Shown here: piece by piece, positions 5,742 to 13,682 of the stretch
Numbering within the stretch: position 1 is the first letter of the stretch
Layout of the letters: each line of letters opens with the position of its first letter
Source: VRUE01 sp036376775
GTDB taxonomy: Bacteria > Actinomycetota > Thermoleophilia > Solirubrobacterales > 70-9
Assembly (NCBI GenBank): GCA_036376775.1
Contig: DASUZP010000190.1
Span: 1 to 49,435, forward strand
Direction of reading: 5' to 3'
Length of the DNA: 49,435 bases
The notes under the pieces: model-generated
The model's database searches: none
Told to the model about the DNA's origin: nothing
What the model saw: only the letters and a program-made list of their open reading frames with translations
Position numbers and translations under genes: made by a program

Positions 5742-7444
5742 GGCGACATCCCCATCGGGTCAGCCGTCGAAGCGCCTCGCTGAAGATCCATGAGCCCCTG
5801 GTCTTCGAACCACAGCCGCAGGTCGATTTTGGCCAGTGGCAAGTTGTGGTACAGGAGCAGCGCCGTGGCCAGTTCGCGTTCGCGCACGAGGTTTGCCGGC
5901 GCAAGGTCGCGATAGGTCTCCCCTTCGGTCCGAGATCGCCTGCCCTTCTCGCCGGTGTTGCGGGAGCGCTGCTCGAACTCGGCGACACCCGCAACCCGCG
6001 AGATGAAGGTCAGCGTTTCGGGGTCTGAGATCCCGACGCCGAACCACTTGCCGCGATGGTTGTTGACGATGGTCGGTGAGCGCCGCCCGTAGACAGTCGC
6101 TAGCTGCGCCATGTCCTGAAAGATCGAGAGCAGCTGCAAGCCCTGACTTGCTCCCGTCGAGGCGACAGAGTCCAGGCCGGGGAATGGGGCGATATTCGCC
6201 GCCTCGTCAAGCAGAAGAAGCAACGAGGGCTCGAGCGGGCCGTCGACCGCGGCGCGACGGTAGGCGAAAGCAACGAGTTCCTGAACGATCGCCGAAAACA
6301 CCGGGCATAGGCGCTCCTGTTCGTCAAGGGGGGCGCAGAGGTAGAGCGTGTTCATTTCGCCGTTCAGCAGCCGCGCGGGCGTGTAGTCGGCTGCTTCGGT
6401 CTCTTGCTGGACTCGCTCGTCGGCAAAGGCGGCGACGACCATCTCGGCGGTCGTGTAGACGGAGCTGCGCTGGCGCTCCTCGCGGTTCTGGGTCGCCCGC
6501 CAAGCCCGCTCGGCTGCGGGCTCGCCGGCTTTTTTCAGCGCCTTGCCGACCTGGGCCGGGTTGACGTCGGGCCCTTCGTCGAGCCATCGCACCACATCGG
6601 CCATCGTCCGCCTGCTGGTCGCCGCCGCGAGCAGCAACGGCGCCAGCAGCTTCTCGGCCGTCGCGAACCAGAAGTCCGCGTCTTGCAGGCCGCCTTTGCT
6701 TCCCTGGGCCGAGTTGCAGAGCCAGTGCGCGACCTTCCTCGCGTCTCGCCAAGTCTTTGCCGCCTCAAGTGGGGTGGCGCGCGTCGAGGGCTCGACCCCG
6801 CTCACGCCGGTCGGATCGAAAACCATCACCTCGCCGAGTTGTTCGCGGCGCTCGATCGTCTCGGGGAGGACGTCGCCCTTCACGGTCGTGACGAGAGCCG
6901 GTCCTTGCCACTCCAGAAGGGCCGGGATCACCAGTCCACTCGTCTTGTGCGTCCCGGTCGGAGCGAAGGCGATCACCGACTGGCGCTTCTCGGCTGCGAG
7001 CAGGGCACGTCCATGCCTGCCGAGAGTCAGGCGACCCGGCTGGGGCTCCCGAACTCGCAGCAGGGCGAGGTCCCGCAGCGTCGCCCAGCGGGCGGCCGGC
7101 ACGCGCCGCCGAGCGCCGCCGAGCTGTGGCCACGCCACCGGCAACAAAGCTCGGCGGACCAGCAAGGCCAGGCCGGTGATCGCACCGGAGATGAGCGCCA
7201 CGCTCGCGTAGATGCCGACCGCACCAGGAAGTGCTGAGCGGACTTTATGCGGCCAGGCATCGCGCGGTTCGCTGAGATGGGAGGGGAGGCGTAGCGCCGT
7301 AGCGCCAAGATCGCTTGCCCCGATCGGCGTCCAGCCCGAGCCGAACAGCAAGCCCGCCAGCGCTCCCGTCAGCCAGATCAAGACCATGAGCGCGGCCACG
7401 GTCGCCGCCACGGCCACATAAAGCTGTCGCTCGGTGTCGTTCAC
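5738..7444 (-). CDS. VirD4/TraG-like type IV coupling protein
   Basis: 568 residues from the GTG at 7444, which overlaps the stop of the VirB4-like gene; longer upstream starts would lie inside that gene. Two N-terminal transmembrane segments (about residues 10-35 and 78-98) precede a cytoplasmic ATPase domain. The P-loop region 'FAPTGTHKTSG' (about 160-170) is followed by 'PALLEWQGPALVTTVKGDVL', and the Walker B region 'LLLLLDEAANIAP' lies at about 408-420 with a TraG-like 'STGASQGLQLLSIFQDMAQL' after it. Such proteins recruit the relaxase-DNA complex to the secretion channel. The P-loop has His where the canonical motif has Gly before Lys. It is the penultimate gene of the operon. Confidence 0.93.
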   Translation of the reverse strand: MNDTERQLYVAVAATVAALMVLIWLTGALAGLLFGSGWTPIGASDLGATALRLPSHLSEPRDAWPHKVRSALPGAVGIYASVALISGAITGLALLVRRALLPVAWPQLGGARRRVPAARWATLRDLALLRVREPQPGRLTLGRHGRALLAAEKRQSVIAFAPTGTHKTSGLVIPALLEWQGPALVTTVKGDVLPETIERREQLGEVMVFDPTGVSGVEPSTRATPLEAAKTWRDARKVAHWLCNSAQGSKGGLQDADFWFATAEKLLAPLLLAAATSRRTMADVVRWLDEGPDVNPAQVGKALKKAGEPAAERAWRATQNREERQRSSVYTTAEMVVAAFADERVQQETEAADYTPARLLNGEMNTLYLCAPLDEQERLCPVFSAIVQELVAFAYRRAAVDGPLEPSLLLLLDEAANIAPFPGLDSVASTGASQGLQLLSIFQDMAQLATVYGRRSPTIVNNHRGKWFGVGISDPETLTFISRVAGVAEFEQRSRNTGEKGRRSRTEGETYRDLAPANLVRERELATALLLYHNLPLAKIDLRLWFEDQGLMDLQRGASTADPMGMSP

Positions 7445-8724
7445 GTCGCCTCCGTCAGGGAGCGCTCCGCCGTGCGCCAGTCGGTGTAGACGAACTTTCG
7501 CTCGATCCTTGAGACCCGGTGCCGGACGAAGACCGAGTGAGGCTTGACGATCCACAGTGCCTCTCCCGGGCCAAGGGAGGACGTCAACTCAGCTTCGGTT
7601 TGGCCCAGGCCCACCCCCGAGCGCAGCAGCTCTTGCTGGTCGTGGGGTTGGCGGTGAACGACGATCGTGCCTGCATCTCCGAGCAGCGACTCGGCGATGC
7701 GTGCCTCACGCGACCCCGCCGCACCCGCGGCGCCGAGATCGACGATGCGATGAATGATGAGGATGACCTGGATGCCGAGAGCGCGGCAGAGCTTGAAACA
7801 GGACTGGAGCCATTCGGCGATGCCGATGTCCCCGGTCACCCGCCAGCCCTCCTCAACCACCAAGATCAGCTTCGGGCTCTCACGGCCCTCGAATTCGGCA
7901 GCTTCCTTTCGCTGCAAGAGGATCGCCTGCAGCCACGCCGCAGCGCAGGTCATCAGGATCCCCAGCGCTGCGGAGTCGCCAATGGCGCTCAAGTCGAGCA
8001 CGACCAGCGGGGCATCCAGGTCCAGTCCCTCGGTCGTCGGCCCGTCGAACATGCCCTTCAGGTCTCCCTCGCAGAGCCGCTGCAGGGCCAGTGCCGTTTG
8101 GCGATTCGCCTCGGCGAAGTCCTCTCGCGAGGCTGCCGAGACGCCCCGCACCATCCCCTCGCGCGGATGGAGCAGGGCGTCAACCACCATCGGCAGGGTT
8201 GGCTCGGCGGCGCCTGCCTCGGCAGTTACGACCTCGAGCGCCACGCGCAGTCCGGCGTCCTCCTCGGGGGTCAGCTCCCGGTGCAGCGCTGCCTTCGCCA
8301 CGGAGCGCAGGAGCTGCAGCTGCCCCTCGCGCCCACTGCGGGGGGTGATCGGGTTGAGCCGGACATCCCCGCCGGGGGAAAGCCGGATCGGCCGCACGCC
8401 CAGTGCCTTCGCGAGCGGCCAATACTCGCCCTTGATGTCGATGACCCACGCCTGTCGCCCGTGCAAAACCTGGCGGTAGAGGTAGGTCTTGGCCAGGGTC
8501 GACTTGCGGTAGTTGAGATCGCCGAGGATCAGCATGTTCGTGCCAGGTAAGTTCTCCCGCTGGCAGCGAACCCACGGGTCATACATCCAGGCCCCGCCGT
8601 AGAGATCGCGGCCGATGTAGACGCCGGCCGCCCCGTGCCCGCCCTCCGCCAGGAAGGGATAGGCCGCCTGAAAATGGGCGGTCGTGCCGCTATGGCCCGG
8701 TCGCTCGGACGGCCGGCGTTTCAC
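7441..8724 (-). CDS. VirB4-like conjugation ATPase
   Basis: 427 residues from the GTG at 8724, overlapping the stop of the SCO6880-like gene. The P-loop is 'ILGDLNYRKSTLAK' (about residues 66-79), followed by 'VIDIKGEYWPLAKALG'; the Walker B-like strand 'LILVVEEGWRV' lies about residues 285-295, and 'ALGIQVILIIHRI' follows. This matches the C-terminal motor half of VirB4/TraE-type ATPases that energise pilus and channel assembly. It is shorter than full VirB4 (about 800 residues), and the preceding SCO6880-like protein probably supplies the N-terminal partner. The P-loop has Arg in place of the Gly before Lys, which is unusual. Confidence 0.88.
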   Translation of the reverse strand: MKRRPSERPGHSGTTAHFQAAYPFLAEGGHGAAGVYIGRDLYGGAWMYDPWVRCQRENLPGTNMLILGDLNYRKSTLAKTYLYRQVLHGRQAWVIDIKGEYWPLAKALGVRPIRLSPGGDVRLNPITPRSGREGQLQLLRSVAKAALHRELTPEEDAGLRVALEVVTAEAGAAEPTLPMVVDALLHPREGMVRGVSAASREDFAEANRQTALALQRLCEGDLKGMFDGPTTEGLDLDAPLVVLDLSAIGDSAALGILMTCAAAWLQAILLQRKEAAEFEGRESPKLILVVEEGWRVTGDIGIAEWLQSCFKLCRALGIQVILIIHRIVDLGAAGAAGSREARIAESLLGDAGTIVVHRQPHDQQELLRSGVGLGQTEAELTSSLGPGEALWIVKPHSVFVRHRVSRIERKFVYTDWRTAERSLTEAT

Positions 8725-10214
8725 CGCAGCCCCCAGCAAAGCGGCAGGGTGTTGGCAAAGGCCGTGTCCTGCTCGCCGTAGCACGGTTGCAGGCCCAGGC
8801 GGGCGAGCTGCGAGCCGTGCTCGACGGCGCTGCGGGAGTGCTCTAGCTCCGGCAGGGTGGGGGTGTCGGTCCGCAGATGTCCCACCCAGCGCATCTCCGC
8901 GTGCCCGTCGGCAAGCTCCTCCTCACGCCGGGAGGCCGCCTGCTGGCGGCGCCTGATACGCGCCGTCGAGACGAAGCCCTGGCGACTGCGGTTGATCTCA
9001 TCGGCGACCTCGGCCGTCTGTGCCGCCTCCGCGCGGCGCATCGCCAGCCCGTAGGGCACCGGCTCGATCGTCACCGCGACCGTCCGCAGCACGCTCGTCT
9101 GCATCAAGAGCGGCGCCATGAACATCGGCCCGACCTCAGAGCGCGGCCAGGAGGAGATCCAGTAGGTCGCGTGCCAGGCCGAGTCGGTCCGGTAGTGAGA
9201 CCAGCTCGTCTCGTCGGCGAGGGGACCCATCAGCGCCGGCTCTACTCCTTCGCGTCCCTCTTGGCCCAGGGTCGCACGGGCACGCGACTGGCGGCCGAAG
9301 GGGTCGAAGGCGTCGCGGATTACCGCCGCGTACTGGCGCGGTCGCAGGAGTCCGGAGACCGAGACCTCGGCAATCGTCAGCCGCTCGGCCAGGCCCTCTG
9401 CTTCGCGCAGAAGCAACTCGCAGGCCGCCTCGGTACCACCGCCAAGGCGGCGCAGCTCGCGGGCGCCTCGCCGTTGGTCGATCTGGATCGCAATCAGGAC
9501 CTCGTGCGCGGTCGTCTGTGGTGCGGCCGTCTCGACCAGCTCTATGTAGGAGCGGACGAGGTCGGAATCCATCGGCACCGCACGGTCGCGCTGGGACTGG
9601 AAGTGGGCGGCGAGCTCATCGCCCTGCCCGGGCAACGTCTGCTCGATCCACTGCACGCGGCGGACCGGGCAGCCCTCGCGGGCAAAGCTCGCCAGCACCG
9701 AGCCCCAGGCGTCGAGCGCTCGCTCCTGCTCCTCGGAGTCGCGCAGGGCGAAGGACCCCGCCCGCACCGCCATCGCGGCCGTGAAAGTGCCCGCACGGCA
9801 ATCTTCGATCACGCCGACCTGCTCGGAGCCGTAGGGCATTGCCAGCAGCTCGAGCCCGGCGAGCGCAGGGGGTAGGGAGGCTTCGTGCGCCGCCTCGCCG
9901 TCCTCGCCGAGCCGCGTGCCCGCCCCCGGTGCGACCGAGCGGTAGCCCGCTTCGGCGCGGCGGCGGCGAAGTGCCCAGCGGCCGAGGACCGGCGCCCACT
10001 CCTCCGGCGTGCGGCCGTCGATCGGCACGCAGATCGCCGCCAGCGCCAGCGCCAGCGCGACGAGCGCCACGCCCACCCCGGCGACGGTGCGCAGCATGTA
10101 GAGCGCGCCGAGGCCGAGGAGGGCGCCCGCCGCCACGATCACGACCTGGCCGATCCGCAACGGCCCGACGACGGCGCGCTGCTCAAGCGGCCCGAAGCGA
10201 TAGCGGCGGCTCAT
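8721..10214 (-). CDS. SCO6880-family conjugation protein
   Basis: 497 residues; the ATG at 10214 overlaps the previous stop (ATGA). It starts 'MSRRYRFGPLEQRAVVGPLR', then two adjacent membrane segments (about residues 25-65), then a soluble domain ending immediately before the VirB4-like gene. This order and N-terminal signature match the SCO6880 family found in actinobacterial mobile elements, generally regarded as the N-terminal portion of a split VirB4-like system. The C-terminus 'QLARLGLQPCYGEQDTAFANTLPLCWGLR' resembles the linker before VirB4 motor domains. It is a membrane-associated component of the DNA-transfer channel. Confidence 0.85.
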   Translation of the reverse strand: MSRRYRFGPLEQRAVVGPLRIGQVVIVAAGALLGLGALYMLRTVAGVGVALVALALALAAICVPIDGRTPEEWAPVLGRWALRRRRAEAGYRSVAPGAGTRLGEDGEAAHEASLPPALAGLELLAMPYGSEQVGVIEDCRAGTFTAAMAVRAGSFALRDSEEQERALDAWGSVLASFAREGCPVRRVQWIEQTLPGQGDELAAHFQSQRDRAVPMDSDLVRSYIELVETAAPQTTAHEVLIAIQIDQRRGARELRRLGGGTEAACELLLREAEGLAERLTIAEVSVSGLLRPRQYAAVIRDAFDPFGRQSRARATLGQEGREGVEPALMGPLADETSWSHYRTDSAWHATYWISSWPRSEVGPMFMAPLLMQTSVLRTVAVTIEPVPYGLAMRRAEAAQTAEVADEINRSRQGFVSTARIRRRQQAASRREEELADGHAEMRWVGHLRTDTPTLPELEHSRSAVEHGSQLARLGLQPCYGEQDTAFANTLPLCWGLR

Positions 10215-11827
10215 TGCTCGCCGCTCCTCTCGGGCTTGACTCCCGGTTGCTCGGGAGCTGGCCGCGGAGGCTTTTCGCCCGTCCGCGGGCTCTCGCCGCC
10301 CGCGCTGCTCGCGGACCCACCGGCGCGTTGCTCTGAGGAGGACTCCTCCCCGGTCGAGGCCGGCGCCGCGCCCGTGTCCTTTGCGGCGGCCGTTCCCTGA
10401 AGGCGCTCGCCGGCTGCTTTGGTCCCACCGATCGCCGCCGCGGGCACCGCAGCCACCGCCCCCGCCGGTGCCGCCGCGCCGGCCGCTCCTCCGGCACCAC
10501 CGCCCGATCCACCACCACCGCCGCCTTGAAGTCCCCCCGCCGATGGACCGGAGGCACCGCCACCTTTGTCGGCGGCATCCCAGAGCGTCACGCCCGAATC
10601 GTCGCCCCAGTTCGAGCGCGCCATGTTGCGGAGAATCTGCACGTCGCTGGCGAGCTGGACGCCGCTGATGACCCCGCCCGCGGCCGAGCGACGACTGTAG
10701 GCGGCGTTCATCGCGCCCTCCGCGAAGGGCACGAATTTCATCAGGACGAAAGGCGCAAAGGAGGCGAGCACCATCAGCGCCGAGGCCGCCAGAATCGTCT
10801 CCACCCGCCCTTCCGGTTCGGCCATCAGCCCGGCCGCTAGGGCGATGATCGAGACGATCACGAACTTCGAGCCGATCAGCGCCACCAGGAGCTCGCCGGT
10901 TCTGCGCAGAGCGCCGGCCCACCGCGGCCAGATCGCCGCCGCCAAGGAGAAGGGCATGAAAGAGGCGACGACGTAGACCGCCGCGTCGCGCATCAGCAAC
11001 TCGAGCCACACCAGGAAGGCGGCGAAGGCGCCGATGATCGCGACGAGGAAGGTCACGAACAGCGGCGCGGTCACCTTGCCCGCCGCTTCGCCGGCGGCGC
11101 CGTCGAGCGGATCGCTTCCGCCGCCGCCGCTGACTTCCCGCCCCGCGTCGCCCCCGGCGTTGCCGAGGCCGGTGATCGCACCCTTGAAGAAGTGTTGGCT
11201 GCTTTCGTGGCTCGTGGCCGCGATCGCGTGGCAGAGGCCGTCCGTGGCGACCAAGAGCAGCTGCACCACGGCGTAGGCCACGCTCGTCGCGATGAAGGCG
11301 AGCGGCACGTTCACCAAGACGACACGGGCGAGCATCCCCGCATTTCCCTGCGCCACCCCCTCCAGCACCGCGAGCAGCAGCATCGCCATCCCCATCAGGG
11401 CGGCGATCTGCGCCATTCGTCCGTACTCGGCGATGAAGCTCTTGGTCGTCAGCTGCGGCGTCGTCGTCTCGTCGATCGCCTTGACGACCTCGCCGATCAG
11501 CCAGCTCGCGCCTTCGCTGACCCAATCGGTGATCTGTTCGAAGATCCCGTTGCCGACCCCCTTCAAAGCGTCCGTCACCGGATTGGCCACCACTCCGGCG
11601 ACCGCTCCCGTGACCGCGTTGCAGGCATCGCCGACCGGGTTGCCGAGGCCGACAGCGCCACCCGTCACGGCTTCCAGGCCGCCCGTCAGCGTGTCGGCCG
11701 CGCCGCCTCCGAGGTCACAGGCGACGTTGGCCTGCGCCGAGGACGGCGAGGGTTGTGCGAACACCCCGGTTCCGCCGAGCAACGCCGCCAGGGCGAGGAT
11801 CCCCGCTGCCTTACGGAGCCAGCGCAT
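10211..11827 (-). CDS. VirB6/TrbL-like polytopic conjugation protein
   Basis: 538 residues with a cleavable-looking signal ('ILALAALLGGTGVFAQPSPSSAQA'), a Gly/Ala-rich extracytoplasmic stretch and at least five hydrophobic segments between about residues 135 and 365 ('MAQIAALMGMAMLLLAVLEG', 'FVTFLVAIIGAFAAFLVWLE'). The C-terminal 150 residues are Gly/Ala/Pro/Ser-rich and probably disordered. This layout is that of VirB6/TrbL inner-membrane channel proteins. The start overlaps the end of the VirB8-like gene by 17 bases; the end overlaps the SCO6880-like start by four. Confidence 0.85.
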   Translation of the reverse strand: MRWLRKAAGILALAALLGGTGVFAQPSPSSAQANVACDLGGGAADTLTGGLEAVTGGAVGLGNPVGDACNAVTGAVAGVVANPVTDALKGVGNGIFEQITDWVSEGASWLIGEVVKAIDETTTPQLTTKSFIAEYGRMAQIAALMGMAMLLLAVLEGVAQGNAGMLARVVLVNVPLAFIATSVAYAVVQLLLVATDGLCHAIAATSHESSQHFFKGAITGLGNAGGDAGREVSGGGGSDPLDGAAGEAAGKVTAPLFVTFLVAIIGAFAAFLVWLELLMRDAAVYVVASFMPFSLAAAIWPRWAGALRRTGELLVALIGSKFVIVSIIALAAGLMAEPEGRVETILAASALMVLASFAPFVLMKFVPFAEGAMNAAYSRRSAAGGVISGVQLASDVQILRNMARSNWGDDSGVTLWDAADKGGGASGPSAGGLQGGGGGGSGGGAGGAAGAAAPAGAVAAVPAAAIGGTKAAGERLQGTAAAKDTGAAPASTGEESSSEQRAGGSASSAGGESPRTGEKPPRPAPEQPGVKPERSGEQ

Positions 11828-12497
11828 AGCTCCGCAGCTCTCGCGCGACGTCGATGACCCGGTAGGCGCCGAGTGCGCCAGGCTTCGTCCCCAGCTTTGG
11901 CGTCGGCCCGAACCCCGCCCGCGTTTCGGCGATCTTCCAGCGGCCGTCCATCCAGACGACCTCCGTGTGGGTCAGGCCGAAGTAGGCCGATGGCGCGACC
12001 GAGGAGGCGTTGCCGAGCAGCGTGAATCCCCAGGTGAGGACTCGGGCGCGGCCGGGTCGGTAAGACTCGATCCGGTAGCCGATCGGCACCGCCGCATAGA
12101 GCGTCCGCAACCCGCGACGTAGGCCCACCCCGAGCGGCCCCGCCGCAAGGCGTTCGGCGCCGGGCGAGTTGGCGGCAAGCATCGCCCCCGCGTAGTCGGG
12201 GGTCGCCACCGCCTCGATCTGCGCCCGCAGAACGCCTGGCCGCAGGATCGCCGGAGTCGCAAAGGCGCGCTGATAGGAGGCGACGGCCCCCGCGGCACCG
12301 GCCGCAGTCGGCGGGAAGCCGACCGGGACGCCGGCAATCGAACGCGCCGCAGCGGCACTGGCAGGTGCCGCGGCGCGTTCGGGGTCAGAAGGTGAGAGGG
12401 AGCGGCCGAGCAGCAGACCGACCGCCAGCGCGAGGGGGCAGGCAAGGAGGAGTGCTCGCCAGCGCCGCCCGGAGTCATCACGAGTGCGGCGGCTCAT
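11811..12497 (-). CDS. VirB8-like single-pass conjugation protein
   Basis: 228 residues. A short basic cytoplasmic N-terminus is followed by one membrane segment (residues 12-30, 'WRALLLACPLALAVGLLLG') and an extracytoplasmic domain. This ends in a strand pattern ('YFGLTHTEVVWMDGRWKIAETRA') typical of NTF2/VirB8-like folds. Position between the pilin-like and VirB6-like genes supports assignment as the bitopic scaffold protein of the transfer channel. The ATG overlaps the stop of the upstream gene by four bases. Confidence 0.7.
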   Translation of the reverse strand: MSRRTRDDSGRRWRALLLACPLALAVGLLLGRSLSPSDPERAAAPASAAAARSIAGVPVGFPPTAAGAAGAVASYQRAFATPAILRPGVLRAQIEAVATPDYAGAMLAANSPGAERLAAGPLGVGLRRGLRTLYAAVPIGYRIESYRPGRARVLTWGFTLLGNASSVAPSAYFGLTHTEVVWMDGRWKIAETRAGFGPTPKLGTKPGALGAYRVIDVARELRSYALAP

Positions 12498-12808
12498 TTG
12501 ACTGCCGAGCCCGAGTGGTAGAAGAAGTTGATGAGAGCCGCGCCGGCACCGACCACGAAGGCGCCGAGCAGACCGTAGAGGACCTTCGATTTGCCATCGG
12601 AGGTGTGGCTGTAGTTGTTGGACTTAGACCCGAGCGCCCACTGCGCGGCGCCGATCAGGACGCCGGCGACGCAGGCGAGCAGGGCGAGTGCGGCGAGCCC
12701 GTTGACCAGCTTTTCGAGCGCCGGGGTGCCCGGCAGCTCTTTCTGATTCGGCTCGACATGGACCTTGTAGACGGCGAGCTGCAACTTGACGAAAATCGCG
12801 AGGACCAC
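12494..12808 (-). CDS. Small two-TM conjugation protein (VirB2 pilin-like / DUF6112-like)
   Basis: 104 residues from a GTG at 12808 with AAAGGAG six bases upstream. Two hydrophobic helices ('LVNGLAALALLACVAGVLIG' and 'VLYGLLGAFVVGAGAALINF') are separated by a polar loop 'GSKSNNYSHTSDGKSK'. This is the architecture of VirB2/TrbC-like pilins and of the DUF6112 family usually found first in actinobacterial transfer operons. It is the first gene of the leftward operon, and all junctions to the last gene overlap. The two-part motif at 12847-12875 lies 39 bases upstream. Confidence 0.75.
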   Translation of the reverse strand: MVLAIFVKLQLAVYKVHVEPNQKELPGTPALEKLVNGLAALALLACVAGVLIGAAQWALGSKSNNYSHTSDGKSKVLYGLLGAFVVGAGAALINFFYHSGSAVK

Positions 12809-12846
12809 GGCGGACTCCTTTGCCTAGAGGTGCTTCTGCACCCCTG

Positions 12847-12875
12847 CTGTCCACCGCGGGGTCGGCTTGCATCGG
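12847..12875 (-). promoter_or_regulatory. Two-part motif upstream of the conjugation operon (copy A)
   Basis: On the minus strand CCGATGCAA, 11 bases, GGTGGACAG. It is identical in both half-sites and spacing to copy B upstream of the sigma-factor gene and nearly identical to copy C upstream of the cell-wall hydrolase. It ends 39 bases before the GTG of the first transfer gene, a normal distance for a promoter plus leader. Confidence 0.65.
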
Positions 12876-12957
12876 GTCTGCCCCGATTTCTTTTCGACGG
12901 CCGCCGAGAGCTAGGAGAGGATCTCCATCCGGGAGTGGTGCTTCCCTGAACTGAGAC

Positions 12958-13176
12958 ATGCCGGGATTGCGATGCGACGGCCCCGATTGCAATGACTACC
13001 TGCTCTACAAGCGGGAGATAGTCGCCGTTCGCATCGACGGTGCCGGGCTGCGTGCTTCGGTGGAGCTCGAGGACACCCCGTCCCGTGAGCGCCCGGCGCC
13101 AGTCGGCCGGTATCACCCGGCTTGCTACGCGGCCGCGCGTGCGGTCGACGACCGCTTACCTGCGCCGAGCGACTGA
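12958..13176 (+). CDS. Small Cys/His protein, possibly zinc-binding
   Basis: 72 residues. 'LRCDGPDCNDYLLY' near the N-terminus and 'GRYHPACYAAARAV' near the C-terminus give a C-x4-C ... H-x2-C set that could bind one zinc ion. It is transcribed away from the conjugation operon, and the RBS is weak. Composition and the paired Cys/His motifs favour a real gene. A DNA-binding or regulatory role in the ICE is possible but not shown. Confidence 0.55.
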   Translation: MPGLRCDGPDCNDYLLYKREIVAVRIDGAGLRASVELEDTPSRERPAPVGRYHPACYAAARAVDDRLPAPSD

Positions 13177-13195
13177 CGCCGGCGCAGGTATTCGT

Positions 13196-13639
13196 CTACG
13201 ACTTGCAATAAGCGAAGACGACGAACCGCTCACGGGCTTCGCCGCCAAGGTCCGAGCTGAGCGTCACCGCCCACTCGCTGCGCTTTGGTGCCGGCCCTGA
13301 GTCGACCAACGCGACGTGCAGGCCGGGGAAGACACCGCCGAGGCCACCTCGCAAGCGCACGCCTCCAGAGATCAGACGTTCGCCGTGTTTGCAGAACGCA
13401 TGGCCGACGGCGTCGTTGAACGAGCCATCACCGGGCGTGGTGTCCGAGTCGATGATCTTTCCGGAGCGCAGTTTGTAGTGGGCATGATGATGAGCGGCGC
13501 GCGCGTAGGCTTCGGCAGCCTTGCCGGGGCCGCCGCCTTCGCGCCGGAGGCCGTAGCCGAGCGCACTGCCTCCAAGCGCGACGAACAAGGCAATGAGGGC
13601 AACAATCATCGCTGGTGAAGGACGTAGCGAGGTCTTCAT
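13196..13639 (-). CDS. Secreted protein of unknown function
   Basis: 147 residues with a strong RBS (AAGGAGGAAGCC before ATG). The N-terminus 'RPSPAMIVALIALFVALGGSALGYG' is the signal/anchor typical of a large group of exported Solirubrobacterales proteins. The rest holds two Cys that could pair ('HAFCKHGE' and the terminal 'FAYCKS') and a His cluster 'ARAAHHHAHY'. It follows the larger secreted protein (13683-15302) by 43 bases, so it may be the third gene of the sigma-factor operon. Confidence 0.75.
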   Translation of the reverse strand: MKTSLRPSPAMIVALIALFVALGGSALGYGLRREGGGPGKAAEAYARAAHHHAHYKLRSGKIIDSDTTPGDGSFNDAVGHAFCKHGERLISGGVRLRGGLGGVFPGLHVALVDSGPAPKRSEWAVTLSSDLGGEARERFVVFAYCKS

Positions 13640-13682
13640 GGCTTCCTCCTTGGGTCTCGATTCTCTTCGAGTCTGAGAGTGC

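Noticed and set aside
10211..11525. Extension of the SCO6880-like gene frame upstream across the VirB6-like gene
   Set aside because: The extension is Arg/Gly-rich noise in the wrong frame; the ATG at 10214 overlaps the preceding stop as the other operon junctions do.
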